Assembly: GCA_016715075.1 (NCBI GenBank)
Contig: JADKBK010000031.1
Location: forward strand, 1 to 29,719
Direction of reading: 5' to 3'
DNA length: 29,719 nucleotides
From: Bacteroidales bacterium
Lineage (GTDB): Bacteria; Bacteroidota; Bacteroidia; Bacteroidales; VadinHA17
Shown: piece by piece, positions 1-10,100 of the stretch
Numbering within the stretch: the stretch's first letter is position 1
Layout: every line of letters starts with the position of its first letter
Program-made: the position numbers and the translations under genes
The notes under the pieces: model-generated
Seen by the model: only the letters and a program-made list of their open reading frames with translations
Told to the model about the DNA's origin: nothing
Databases searched by the model: none

Positions 1-229
1 CAAACAGGCCTACTGCCATTCCGATTTCAAGAAATACCGCATTAAGAACGGAGCCGATAAAGAATATCATAATACCCATCAGGAAAAATGCAAAGAAGAA
101 CATCTCCTTTCTGCAATACCTGAAATAAACAAGCTTTATTATACAGAATAAAACGATCAGATTGATGACAAATCTGATCATTATACCTAAAAAGTTAGGA
201 TTATTCAGATTAAACAAATTGTCAAACAT
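1..229 (-). CDS. DUF4956 family membrane protein (N-terminal part, cut by window edge)
   Basis: The minus-strand frame opens at ATG 229 and stays open to base 1, giving the first 76 residues. It has a short polar start (MFDNLFNLNNPNF), a hydrophobic segment at about residues 14-34, a basic break (YFRYCRKEM), and a second hydrophobic segment at about 43-62 that runs into GMAVGLF. This two-helix start followed by G-x-A-x-GLF matches what I recall of DUF4956 proteins, membrane proteins of unknown function. The C-terminal half lies outside the window. It is on the same strand as the response-regulator gene upstream, with a 95-base gap that holds a possible weak terminator, so co-transcription is uncertain. 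The family call rests on recall of the pattern, not on a search. Confidence 0.6.
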   Translation of the reverse strand, partial: MFDNLFNLNNPNFLGIMIRFVINLIVLFCIIKLVYFRYCRKEMFFFAFFLMGIMIFFIGSVLNAVFLEIGMAVGLF

Positions 230-294
230 CTCATGAGTTATTTAATTAATAATTACGATTAAGGCTGATTGGTTTCGAGCTATAGTAAATATAT

Positions 295-318
295 AAAAAA
301 TTTACAATCCGGATGTAA
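295..318 (-). terminator. Possible weak intrinsic terminator after the response-regulator gene
   Basis: Read on the minus strand, TTACA (loop TCCGGAT) TGTAA is followed by a run ending in TTTTTT. It lies just downstream of the stop of the REC-PP2C gene. The stem is only 5 bp and AT-rich, so it would be a weak terminator. Confidence 0.3.
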
Positions 319-324
319 TAATTG

Positions 325-1563
325 TCAGAGTTTTATCCCAACCACCAGTATATCATCGACCTGCTCCAGGTCACCCTGCCATTCGGTGAGTTTTCCCTCC
401 AGCAACTCCTTTTGTTTATGCATTGGATGAGTGTGAATATCAAGGAGTAGTTTTTTAAAATTCTGTGATTTGAATGTCTTCCTGTTATATCCTCCCATCT
501 GGTGTAAGTATCCATCAGTAAACAAATAGATTACATCCTCCTTTTCAAATGGGATCTCTTTATTTGTAAATGAACTCTCCTCCTCTTCATAGATCCCGAT
601 AGGCATATTATCGCCGATTAACTCAATAATGTCTCCTTTTCTCAGAAGATATAACGGTCTGAATGCTCCGGAAAACTGCAGTCTCATTTTACCGAAATCT
701 ATAATACATAGGGCCATCTCCATACCATCCCTTGTTTCGTCGCTTTTTCCTGTCTGATGAAGTGACTTTATTACCTGTCCGCGGAGCTGGTTCAGGATCT
801 CGTTTGTTCTGATTGTAACTGTTTTATTTACAATCTCATTTAAAAATGAAACTCCGAGAATGCTCATAAAGGCTCCCGGCACTCCATGACCTGTACAGTC
901 AGCAACAGCAACAATGGCTTTGTTATCCCTGGTGGGCATCCAGTAATAATCTCCACTAACAATATCCTTGGGTTTATTCAGAATGAAGTAGGAGTGAAAT
1001 AATTTTTCAAGGTCGGTATGGGGATAAAGCAGTGCATTCTGTATCCTGCTTGCATACTGTATGCTGCACGTAATCTCCCTGTTTTGCAATTCGATTTTTC
1101 TGGTCCGGTCTGAGACCTTCTGTTCAAGTGTCTGATTCGCTTCTTTAAGATCTTCAATAAGTTTTCGGTTCTGACATCTTAACTGGTATGTTTCTATTGC
1201 CTTGTCGATATTCATCTTTAACTCTTCCTTGTTCCAAGGTTTGGTTATATAACGATAAACCCTTCCTGTATTTATAGCCTGTATAATAGCTTCTATATCA
1301 CTGAAACCTGTAAGTATCATGCGGATGCAATGGGGATAATCGGGAATTATCTTTTCAAGAAACTGAATGCCAGTCATTTCAGGCATGCGCTGATCAGTGA
1401 TTATAACCTGGATTTCATGTTTTTTGAGGATCTCGAGCCCCTCCTGACCAGAACCCGCAAGGTGAACATCATATTCACGCCTGAAGGCAGAATTAAAAAC
1501 TATCAGATTATCCCTCTCGTCATCTAAATAGAGGATGGGATGCATTGGCAAATTGCTTGTCAT
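325..1563 (-). CDS. Response regulator with PP2C/SpoIIE-type Ser/Thr phosphatase output
   Basis: The 412-residue protein has three parts. Residues 8-125 are a receiver domain: acidic pair D14/D15, phospho-acceptor D57 in IITDQRMPEMTG, switch T85 in ILTG and K108 in TKPW. Residues 130-175 are a probable coiled coil. Residues 185-412 are a PP2C/SpoIIE phosphatase domain with metal-binding Asp motifs SGDYYW (D205), ADCTGHGVPGAF (D222) and a late FTDGYLHQMGG. In RsbU/RsbP-like proteins, phosphorylation of the receiver controls removal of phosphate from Ser/Thr on a partner, often an anti-sigma antagonist. No such partner is in view. It lies 53 bases downstream of the tandem giant sensor kinases on the same strand, so they are plausible phosphodonors. 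The start ATG at 1563 leaves a normal receiver N-terminus. It has no DNA-binding domain. Confidence 0.88.
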   Translation of the reverse strand: MTSNLPMHPILYLDDERDNLIVFNSAFRREYDVHLAGSGQEGLEILKKHEIQVIITDQRMPEMTGIQFLEKIIPDYPHCIRMILTGFSDIEAIIQAINTGRVYRYITKPWNKEELKMNIDKAIETYQLRCQNRKLIEDLKEANQTLEQKVSDRTRKIELQNREITCSIQYASRIQNALLYPHTDLEKLFHSYFILNKPKDIVSGDYYWMPTRDNKAIVAVADCTGHGVPGAFMSILGVSFLNEIVNKTVTIRTNEILNQLRGQVIKSLHQTGKSDETRDGMEMALCIIDFGKMRLQFSGAFRPLYLLRKGDIIELIGDNMPIGIYEEEESSFTNKEIPFEKEDVIYLFTDGYLHQMGGYNRKTFKSQNFKKLLLDIHTHPMHKQKELLEGKLTEWQGDLEQVDDILVVGIKL

Positions 1564-1616
1564 TTTTTCTCTGATTTAATAATTTAATCCCACTATAAAT
1601 CTAAACTCTGAAATAC

Positions 1617-2981
1617 TTAATGTGGCTGTTTGATAGGGAGTGATATTACAAATTCACTTCCCTTGCCTACCACTGAATTTACGTTTATACTGCCCAGATG
1701 CTTTTCAATGATGCCATGGCTGATTGATAAACCCAGCCCTGTACCCTGACCAACCGCCTTGGTGGTAAAGAAAGGTTCAAAGATCTTTGGTCTGATCTCC
1801 TCCGGAATTCCTGCTCCGGTATCGCTTATTGTTATCTGAACCATCTGATTTGATTTTGATGTTCTTATTGTCACTCTCCCTTTATCTTGTATTGAATCAA
1901 TTGCATTTGTCAGGATATTCATAAATACCTGATTCAGCTGTCCGGGATAACATTCAATCTGCGGGATATCCTGATATTGCTTTTCGATTATTATCCTGTC
2001 CTTATATTTATTTCTAAGAAGGATGAGGGCAGTATTCAGGTTTTCATGAATATCAGCCACTTTCAGAATATCTTCATCCATACGGGAAAATGAGCGAAGT
2101 CCCTTAATTATTTCAGTTGTTCTTTCAGTACCGGTTTTAATAATTTCAAGCAGATTTACTACTTCCGGGAGAGTCTGATCATAATCGAGTTTCTCTTTTA
2201 GCTTTTTTATTTCCTCAAGCTGCCCAGCCGCATTATCGGGAGTAATTTTGTGATACAGATCAAGAACCTGTCTGACCTCATCTATATTGGTTTTTAATGA
2301 ATCCACTCCGGCGCTAATAAATGTAACCGGATTATTTATCTCATGGGCAATTCCCGCAACGAGCTGACCAAGGGAAGCCATTTTCTCTGACTGCAGAAGC
2401 TGGAACTGAGACTGTCTGAGGTTTTTTAAGGTCTCGCCCAATTCCTCTTTCTGAAGATTTAACTGCTCATTTTTCTGTGAAATTTCTTCAGTACGAATAA
2501 TGACCTTTTCTTCCAGTGTCCGGTTATAGTCCTGGAGATTCCTGTACAATTTGGCATTTTCTATTGAGATGACTATTTCTCCGGTAAGCATTTCCAGCAT
2601 TCTCAGTCTTTCCGGCGTGAAGGCCCCTATGGCAATATTGTTCTCGAGATAAAGGATCCCGCTTATCCTGTTCTGATATGTAAGCGGCATACAGAATATT
2701 GATTTAGGATTGTTTCTTATAATATAATCATCATTGGCGAAATTCTTTTCGCTGGTAGCATCATTTATCACTACCGTTTCAGCGCTCCTTAAAACATAAT
2801 TAATTATTAACTGTGAAATATCCATTATCTTCAGAACCGGAACATGCTGAAGAACCGACACCTCTTCTGTAAGTGCAAATGCCTCTCCCTCAAGATACAG
2901 GTCCTCTCCTTCGGTCAAGAGGAGAAAACCCCTTTGAGCTCCTGCATTAGCTATCACAATATTCATAAGCTTTTCCAGCAA
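1617..2981 (-). CDS. Giant sensor kinase copy 1, C-terminal fragment (GAF-HisKA-HATPase)
   Basis: This is the third and last piece of a frameshifted gene spanning 7011 to 1617. The frame is open upstream of the ATG at 2981 to about 3047, so that ATG is internal and not a real start. Residues 1-145 are a GAF domain (NAGAQRGFLLL... FCMPLTYQNRISGILYLEN). A coiled coil follows, then HisKA with phospho-acceptor H213 in GIAHEINNP, then HATPase_c with N box FMNILTNAID, G1 box SDTGAGIP, F box FEPFFTTK and G2 box GTGLGLS. All catalytic motifs of a histidine kinase are present. It aligns end to end with the C-terminus of the intact paralogue at 7109-12511. It is followed after 53 bases by the REC-PP2C gene. 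As written, this piece would need re-initiation or a frameshift to be made. Confidence 0.85.
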   Translation of the reverse strand: MLEKLMNIVIANAGAQRGFLLLTEGEDLYLEGEAFALTEEVSVLQHVPVLKIMDISQLIINYVLRSAETVVINDATSEKNFANDDYIIRNNPKSIFCMPLTYQNRISGILYLENNIAIGAFTPERLRMLEMLTGEIVISIENAKLYRNLQDYNRTLEEKVIIRTEEISQKNEQLNLQKEELGETLKNLRQSQFQLLQSEKMASLGQLVAGIAHEINNPVTFISAGVDSLKTNIDEVRQVLDLYHKITPDNAAGQLEEIKKLKEKLDYDQTLPEVVNLLEIIKTGTERTTEIIKGLRSFSRMDEDILKVADIHENLNTALILLRNKYKDRIIIEKQYQDIPQIECYPGQLNQVFMNILTNAIDSIQDKGRVTIRTSKSNQMVQITISDTGAGIPEEIRPKIFEPFFTTKAVGQGTGLGLSISHGIIEKHLGSINVNSVVGKGSEFVISLPIKQPH

Positions 2982-3034
2982 TCTGCCGAGATGGATTTCA
3001 CACGAGATGGCCCTTGAAGCCTTCAGAATACTTG

Positions 3035-5545
3035 TCAGATCAAGTTTTCCGAAAGAATATTTCCTGTCCTTACTTTATAATCTCTTATATCTGCCTCTAT
3101 AGCCCCCTCCTCACTGCTTTTTAATAGAAGCTCCGGGTATTGCTCATTTAGGTAATCTACTTTCGCAACGGCTCCCCACTTTTTATATAGATGAACTGCA
3201 TCCGCCATATACTCTTTAGCAGTTCTTCTGCTGCCTGCCGAATAATAATATTTTGCAGCAAGCTCACATGCAAGGGCCTCTTCTATCAGATATTCATTCT
3301 CCCTGGCAACCTCAATCGCTTTATCATACAAACTGATTGCCTTCCTGTCGTCTCCCATAACACGTAACCTCTCCGCCTCAACCAGATACCATTTATGAAG
3401 GTGATTTGAGGCAGCATGGTCAGCCCATTTCTTCATTAATTTCTGATTCTTCTGAACTTTCCTGAGATAGCGATTTCTCTTCTGCCAGCTGCATGAAGGT
3501 ACCTGTGAAAGAAAGATCAAAGACGAATAGAAACAAACCAACGGCAGATATATAAGTCCTATAAGTCTTCTTTTGTATTTCTCAAGTTCCAGTGCATATC
3601 TGAGTGCATCCTGATCTTTGCCAAACAAATAGCAGATAATAGTTTTGTTGGTTGTAAATGCTCCGCGTGAAACAAAATCATTGGCTGTTATCAAAAAAGG
3701 AAGCATCTTCTCCTCATCGAAACATTCACCGGTCAAAACAGTCCGGTCAGCTGCATATCCCATCAGGTTTAAAACAAACTGTCTGTGAAATTTCAAATTG
3801 AACAGAGTTCTTTCCTGCATCAGCTTCTTAACCTTTTCAATATTTTCCTTCATCTCCGCATTCACCGAATCAAGCTCTTTTCCGCAAAAAAGGGCATGAA
3901 CGCTGGAATACATTATACAGTAGGCAGCAAATTCCAGGTCGCCAGTTTCAAGACCGACCCTGAAAGTCTCCATCAACGGCTCTATCGTCTCCTTTAACGG
4001 ATCCTTCCAGTGTTTAATAAAAAGGTTATACAGAGAATGGATTTTTGCACTTGACTCCCTCGACTTAAATTTAGCAGTCAGCTCTATCGGGAATTTTCCC
4101 ATCTTATAACCCTCTTCAATATCTCCCTCAACTCCAAGCTTGACGATCGCAAAAAGGCTATAACCAAACAACGAGTATGGAGAATTACCGTTCCTGACAG
4201 AAAGCTGGATCATTTTCAATGCCATATTGGTTGCCATAAGGATATTATTCCTGTAAGCGGAACTTGCTGCATTGAATAAGATACGCATTGCTGCAAGGCA
4301 ATTTGGGTCGGTCATCTCAGGCAGCCTCCTTAAATCCTCCACATCAATTCTCCTGAGCAGTACATGAATGCGTAAAACATTCAACATTACAAAGAACCTG
4401 TAGGGCTTTCTGGAGATAGAGACTCCCAGCTGACTAAGTATCTCAATGGCAGTGCTTACAGCCTCCGGCAGCCTGCCTCTGGCAATAAGCGACTGGATTA
4501 TTATTTCATATATTTTGATTCTTTCAAGAAGCAAACCTGCATGACTGAGGGCTACCTTAACCATCTTTTCCATTCTTTCATAGTCCCCTGAAAGGAAGTA
4601 AGTATCAGCAGTCTCAATTAACAGATTAAGTGTAAGTGCATAATTATACTCCCAACAATTACTTCCAAGCAACTCAATACCTGTGGTGAGATATTTCATA
4701 GAGGATTCATAGGCATTGGAGGATTTTGCTTTCTTCCCTGCAATAAGATTCAGTCCGGCCACACTTATTTTCTCCGATTTCTCACTTATCAGGTCAATCC
4801 CGGTATTAAGGTGATTAACTATCTCAAATATATCTTCCTCTAATTTATCCACCTTGGTAGACTTCAATAATAACCTTCCTGTCTCAAGATGAAATTTCTT
4901 CTTTTGGTCTTCATCAATCATTGAATAGACAGCCTGCTGAATCCTGTCGTGAGTGAATTTGTATACTACTTCGGCATCTTCAAAATCATCCTGTATAAAT
5001 TTATAAGCATCGCTCATGGGTAATACAAACTCCTCCTCGAGAGCTTCCCAGAGTGCTCTGGCTGTTTCGGCCGGTGTTTTTTTGTAAACCATGGCGAGAG
5101 TCTTCAGCCTGAACTGGTTTCCAAGACAGGCTGCTATCTGCAAAACATCCTGGGTTGTGGCTGAGAGTTTTTGCGTTTTCTTAACCATCAGATCGACAAC
5201 ATTTTCTGTTATTCCCATCTTCCCGATCTGTTCGATCTCCCAGTGCCATACTAGCTGCTTGTGGTCAAATTCAAAAAGGTTCTCCTTGTATAGTACCTGT
5301 AAAAACTGTTTAAGAAAGAGAGGATTGCCCAGAGTTCTTTTCTTGCAGAGCTTTGCCAGCTCTTCAGTTATTGTGGACTGACAATTCAGAGTATCTGCAA
5401 GCAGCTGATTCACATGAGTATGATCAAGTGTTGGAAGGATCAGCCTGCTTAAGGTGGTACCTGCTTTATTTATTTCATTCAGGACTTCCAGAAGCGGATG
5501 GTCAGAAGACAGTTCATTGTCACGGAAGGCTCCGATGAACAGCAT
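3035..5545 (-). CDS. Giant sensor kinase copy 1, middle fragment (end of AAA ATPase plus helical-repeat region)
   Basis: This is the second piece of the frameshifted copy 1. The first ATG is at 5545, but the frame is open to about 5655, where it would continue from the N-terminal piece. It starts just after the Walker B region (MLFIGAFRDNELSSDHPLL) and runs through the ATPase C-terminal part into a long helical, TPR-like region of about 650 residues with no catalytic motif. It ends at a TGA at 3035-3037 reached only because of a second frameshift near 3045-3050. In the alternative frame the sequence continues DLTSILKASRAIS, matching DLAAVLKASQILS of the intact copy. Adding one base at each junction gives a 1,798-residue protein against 1,800 for the paralogue. 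The TPR-like part is typical of these kinases and may bind a partner or ligand (inference). Confidence 0.8.
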   Translation of the reverse strand: MLFIGAFRDNELSSDHPLLEVLNEINKAGTTLSRLILPTLDHTHVNQLLADTLNCQSTITEELAKLCKKRTLGNPLFLKQFLQVLYKENLFEFDHKQLVWHWEIEQIGKMGITENVVDLMVKKTQKLSATTQDVLQIAACLGNQFRLKTLAMVYKKTPAETARALWEALEEEFVLPMSDAYKFIQDDFEDAEVVYKFTHDRIQQAVYSMIDEDQKKKFHLETGRLLLKSTKVDKLEEDIFEIVNHLNTGIDLISEKSEKISVAGLNLIAGKKAKSSNAYESSMKYLTTGIELLGSNCWEYNYALTLNLLIETADTYFLSGDYERMEKMVKVALSHAGLLLERIKIYEIIIQSLIARGRLPEAVSTAIEILSQLGVSISRKPYRFFVMLNVLRIHVLLRRIDVEDLRRLPEMTDPNCLAAMRILFNAASSAYRNNILMATNMALKMIQLSVRNGNSPYSLFGYSLFAIVKLGVEGDIEEGYKMGKFPIELTAKFKSRESSAKIHSLYNLFIKHWKDPLKETIEPLMETFRVGLETGDLEFAAYCIMYSSVHALFCGKELDSVNAEMKENIEKVKKLMQERTLFNLKFHRQFVLNLMGYAADRTVLTGECFDEEKMLPFLITANDFVSRGAFTTNKTIICYLFGKDQDALRYALELEKYKRRLIGLIYLPLVCFYSSLIFLSQVPSCSWQKRNRYLRKVQKNQKLMKKWADHAASNHLHKWYLVEAERLRVMGDDRKAISLYDKAIEVARENEYLIEEALACELAAKYYYSAGSRRTAKEYMADAVHLYKKWGAVAKVDYLNEQYPELLLKSSEEGAIEADIRDYKVRTGNILSENLI

Positions 5546-5586
5546 GTATTTTATCTCTGCATCTGTCAGGAAAAGTTTAATCAGTT

Positions 5587-7011
5587 TCAGGGAAGGCTGG
5601 TCAATCCATTGCAGGTCATCCAGGAAAATTGCAAGTGGATGTTTCTCACTGAAAAAACTCTTATGAAATTCAGAAATGAGAGATTAAATCTGTTCTGTGA
5701 TTCCTGAGACGGAAGCTCCGGGACAGGAGATTGTTCACCTATAATCAGTTCAAGTTCAGGGATAACATCAATAATTATCCTGCCATTCCCACCGACAGCT
5801 CTTAATATTCTCTTCTCCCACTGTTCTATCCTTCCTTCTTTCTCTGTGAGGATATGCTTGATAAGCTGCTGGAAGGCCTGGATCAAACCTATATAAGGAA
5901 TATCACGATCAAACTGGTTATACTTTCCGGAGATGAAATAGCCATGCCTTGCCAAAATCGGCTTATGGACTTCATTTACAAGCAATGATTTGCCAATACC
6001 GGCATAGCCGGTTACCACCATTACCTCTTTAGTACCACGGCAAATCCTGTCAAACGAATTAAGCAGAATCTCAATCTCGTGCGACCTGCCATATAGTTTT
6101 TGAGGGATCTGAAATCTGTCAGAATAGTCCTGACGGGCAATTTCAAAGTCCTTTATCTTACCCGTTGTCTGAAGCTGCACAAGGCATTTTTCAAGATCAG
6201 CCTTTAAACCAAAGGCATTCTGATAACGCTCTTCGGCATTCTTAGCCATTAGCTTGAGAATTATCCTTGAAATCACTTCTCCACTTTCCTTATCACTCTG
6301 GATATTGACTGGCCTGACTTTATCCGGAGGTACCGGATCTTTGGCTATATGGCAGTGTATCAACTCCATTGCATTACTGAAAGGAAAAGGAAGCTGACCT
6401 GTATACATTTCATAAAGTGTAACTCCAAGGGAGTACAGGTCGGTACGGTAATCCATCATACGATTCATCCTGCCTGTCTTTTCAGGTGAGATGTATGCCA
6501 GTGTACCTTCAAGCACGTCAGGGCTCTGGGCAGCAGCAAGTTCACGCGGGATTATTGTGGATATACCAAAATCGATGATCTTAAGCTGATTGGTCTCCTG
6601 ATTCCATATAATATTTGAAGGGTTAATATCCTTGTGAATAATGTTATTCTGATGAATTTCTCCAAGTATCTGAGAGATCTTAATTGCCAGTTCAAGGAAC
6701 TTCGTCAGATATAGTTTTTTTTCCTTCAACAACTTTTCCAGCGAATCTGCCCCAAAATCTTCCATGATGATCGCGTACCGCTTGCTGTGTTTCTCCAGGC
6801 TATAAACCTTGACAACTCCATCAATATTTAAGTCCCTCAAAATCTCATATTCACGCTTGAAACGGGCCACAGCAGAAGGTTTTGGAGATTCACCCTTCAG
6901 TATCTTAAGAATGACGGTACTATTTCTTATCTCATCTATTGCCCTGCATACATAGAGATCCTTACTTTCATAAAGTGTCTCCTTAACCTGATATCCTGAA
7001 ATGGGAAACAT
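5587..7011 (-). CDS. Giant sensor kinase copy 1, N-terminal fragment (Ser/Thr kinase plus start of AAA ATPase)
   Basis: This is the first 474 residues of copy 1 as the sequence stands. Residues 5-275 are a protein-kinase domain with K36 in VILKILK, catalytic-loop HKDINPSN (Asp128 present), DFG in IIDFGIS, and the activation segment SPEKTGRMNR. From about residue 300 comes the AAA_16-type ATPase linker LYGRSHEIE and Walker A GYAGIGKS. The last 25 or so residues (from SVRNIHLQFS) are out of frame. At an A6 run on the plus strand (5652-5657; T6 in the sense) one base appears to be missing, and the -1 frame reads FFSEKHPLAIFLDDLQWID, the expected Walker B. Start ATG 7011 matches the start of the paralogue. 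Synonymous-type differences from copy 2 dominate in the conserved segments, arguing for function until very recently or for a sequencing error. Confidence 0.85.
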   Translation of the reverse strand: MFPISGYQVKETLYESKDLYVCRAIDEIRNSTVILKILKGESPKPSAVARFKREYEILRDLNIDGVVKVYSLEKHSKRYAIIMEDFGADSLEKLLKEKKLYLTKFLELAIKISQILGEIHQNNIIHKDINPSNIIWNQETNQLKIIDFGISTIIPRELAAAQSPDVLEGTLAYISPEKTGRMNRMMDYRTDLYSLGVTLYEMYTGQLPFPFSNAMELIHCHIAKDPVPPDKVRPVNIQSDKESGEVISRIILKLMAKNAEERYQNAFGLKADLEKCLVQLQTTGKIKDFEIARQDYSDRFQIPQKLYGRSHEIEILLNSFDRICRGTKEVMVVTGYAGIGKSLLVNEVHKPILARHGYFISGKYNQFDRDIPYIGLIQAFQQLIKHILTEKEGRIEQWEKRILRAVGGNGRIIIDVIPELELIIGEQSPVPELPSQESQNRFNLSFLNFIRVFSVRNIHLQFSWMTCNGLTSLP

Positions 7012-7070
7012 ATTATTAGGTTTAAATTATACTGGAACAGATACTAAATACCAACCCTTGTTAAGCAATG

Positions 7071-7101
7071 ATACCGGATCATATAATATAATACCGGATC
7101 A
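7071..7101. repeat. Short direct repeat between the two giant kinase genes
   Basis: ATACCGGATCA occurs at 7071-7081 and again at 7091-7101, a 20-base period separated by AT-rich sequence. It lies in the 97-base gap between the end of copy 2 and the start of copy 1. It could be a small duplication or a binding site pair; the sequence does not decide. Confidence 0.4.
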
Positions 7102-7108
7102 CTCATTA

Positions 7109-10100
7109 TTATCCCTTTAACTGTTTGACAGGCAACTGTATTATGAATTCACTCCCGGTCCCCGGCTCACTTTTAACACTTATTGTTCCTTTATGCTGTT
7201 CAATGATCCTCTGACTGATAGAGAGCCCTAGTCCTGTACCTTTCCCAACGTCCTTTGTGGTATAAAACGGATCAAATATCTTCATAACGATATCATCCGG
7301 AATACCTTTTCCCGTATCCCTGATACTTATCCTTACATACTCATCTGAAAGCATTGTTCTTATAGTAATAGTACCTTTCTCATCAATCGAATCCACAGCA
7401 TTTGAAAGGATATTCATGAATACCTGGCTCAACTGACCCGGATAACATTCAACTGCCGGAATATCACCGTAATGCTTTACTATATCAATCCTGTTCTTAT
7501 ATTTGTTTCTCAATAATATAAGGGTTGAATCCAGTCCATCATGGATGTCTGAAATTTTGATACTGTCTTCATCAAGACGTGAAAAAGTACGCAAGCCCTT
7601 AACTATTTCGGTAGTTCTCCTGGTGCCGTTTTTTATACTTTCAATCAGTTTGCCGATCTCTGTCATTGCTTCCCTGAATTCAAGCTTATCTTTCAATTTC
7701 TCAATTTCAACAAGTTTACTTTCGACACTTTCAGGGGTGATGCTCTGGTAAATTTTCAGAACCTGTCCAACTTCATCAAGATTAGTAACCAGAGAATCTA
7801 CACCGGCACTTATAAAAGTAACCGGGTTATTTATTTCATGTGCGATACCTGCAATAAGTTGACCAAGTGAAGCCATCTTCTCAGATTGGATAAGCTGCAC
7901 ATTTGAATGCTTCAGATCGTCAAGCGCCTTATGAAGTTCCTCTTTCTGGAAATTCAGCTGTTCATTTTTAAGAGAAATTTCAGCGGTACGCTTCTCGACT
8001 TTCTCTTCAAGGTTCCTGTTATATTCTTCAAGGTTTTTATATAGTCTGGCATTTTCAATAGAAATGACTATCTGCCCGCAGAGCATCTCAAGCATCTCTA
8101 CCCTGCCAGAGGTAAACGCTCCGGTAATCAGGTTGTTTTCCAGGTATAAAATGCCACTGAGTCTGTTTTGAGATATAAGAGGCATACAAAAGAGTGATTT
8201 GGGCTGATTACATATTATGTAGTCGTCATATTTAAAAAGATCCTCATCAGATGCATCATTAAGATTTATAGTCTCCTTGGTCCTGTCTACATAGTTTATA
8301 ACCACCTGAGCAATATCTTTGCTTTCGGTCACCGGAATATGATGCAATACCTTTATTTTTTCCTTCTCAGTAACAGCACCGGCCTCAATAAAAAACTTTT
8401 CATCCTCTTTAAGAAGGATATATCCTTTTTCTGCTCCGGCATTTGTAACGACAATTTTAAGAAGCTTCTCAAGCAGTTTTTGCAGATGGATCTCACCGGA
8501 TAATATCTGTGATGCTTTCAGGACTGCTGCAAGATCAATACTTTCACCATTAGTCTCCAGTAAATCCACTGCTCTGCTCCTCTTCTGTTCTTCCCCTGAT
8601 ACACCATGTATGCTGCTAATTGAAAGAAGTAACGGATATTCTTCATCAAGGTGCCTTACTTTTGCCTTTGCACCCCATTTTATATACAGATAGCGCGCTT
8701 CGGTTATATAGCTTTTTGCAGTTACCTCATTCTCCCTGTGCAGATAGTACTTTCCGGCAAGTTCGTTTGCCAGTGCTTCTTCATGGATAAATCCATTTTT
8801 ACGTGCATACAGAATTGCTTTATCGTAATGATCAATCGCCCTCTTATGTCTGCCTTCCACCCGGTACTTCTCCGCTTCAACAAGATGCCATTTATGGAGG
8901 TGATTATCTGGTGCATTTCTGGCCCAGATGCGAAGGGTCCTTTGATTGAACCGGACCCTTGTCATCAGGTATTCTCTTTTATAAAACCCTGACCTGCATA
9001 TACTTTCAAGAAAGATAAGAGATGTATAGAAATATAATAAGGGAAGGTAAACCAATCCTATAAGATATCGCTTATACTTATTTGCCTCAACGGCATTTTT
9101 AAAAGCCTCTTCATAGCTGCCGAAAAAGTAACATATCATTCCCTTTAAAGTGAATAATGTTCCGAGGTTCGAGATTACATTCTCTTCGATAAGCCAGGGA
9201 TACATTTCATGCTCATTGAAATAGTCTCCCACCAATTCGGTTCTGTTTTCAGAGGCCCCCATGAAATTTAAAGCAAGCTGGTTATTCAGGCCGATTATGT
9301 GAAGGATTATCCTTTGATTGACTTTCCTGGCAAATTCAAAAGATTTAGTGAGTTCAGTCTCAGCAAGATCGAGTTTAAGTCCGCTGTGAAGGGAGTGTAT
9401 TGCAGCATAAGCTGAACAATAAGATACATATTCATAATCACCGGTTTCCAGGCCTCTCTGATATGATTCTGTAAGTGGTTCAATTGTAGTACTTAATTTA
9501 TCTTTCCAATGTTTTGTAAATAAATTAAACAGGTAATAAATTCTGGCCTGGTATTCCCTGGCATTAAGCTTGTTAAGCAACTCAATTGAGAACAAGCCGT
9601 ACTTATAGCCAAGATCAAATCTGCCTTCAACACTATGCAAAATAGCTCCGTATACAACATATCCATAGGGAGATAAGACGGAGTTGCCGTATCTTACTGA
9701 CAGGTACACCATTTTGAGCCCCATATAAATAGCCAGTAATGTATTGCCGTAATAGGCGGAACTTGCAGCATTCATGAGTATCCTCATCGCAGCAAGCATG
9801 TGATCATCTCTCATCAGCGGCAAATCTCTCAGGTCGCGGGGGGTCCTTCTGAATAATAGTATCCTCAGCTTCAACATGGATAACAGCACAGTATATTTCC
9901 TGGGCTTCTTTTTAATATGAACACCCAGCTGTTTCAGGATTTCGATGGCTGTTTCCACAGCATCCCTTATCCTTGCCCTGGCCAGTAAAGACTGTATGAT
10001 AATTTCGTTGATTCTGATTTTGTCGAGCAGTGTTCTGGAGTTTTTCAATATCTCGTCAGAAAGGTCATCCATCTCTTCAAAGTTCCCCGTCAGATATGAC

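Noticed and set aside
8651..8992. Plus-strand frames of 60 to 113 residues inside the giant kinase genes
   Set aside because: They are antisense shadows of long, motif-bearing minus-strand coding sequence and have no recognisable domains.
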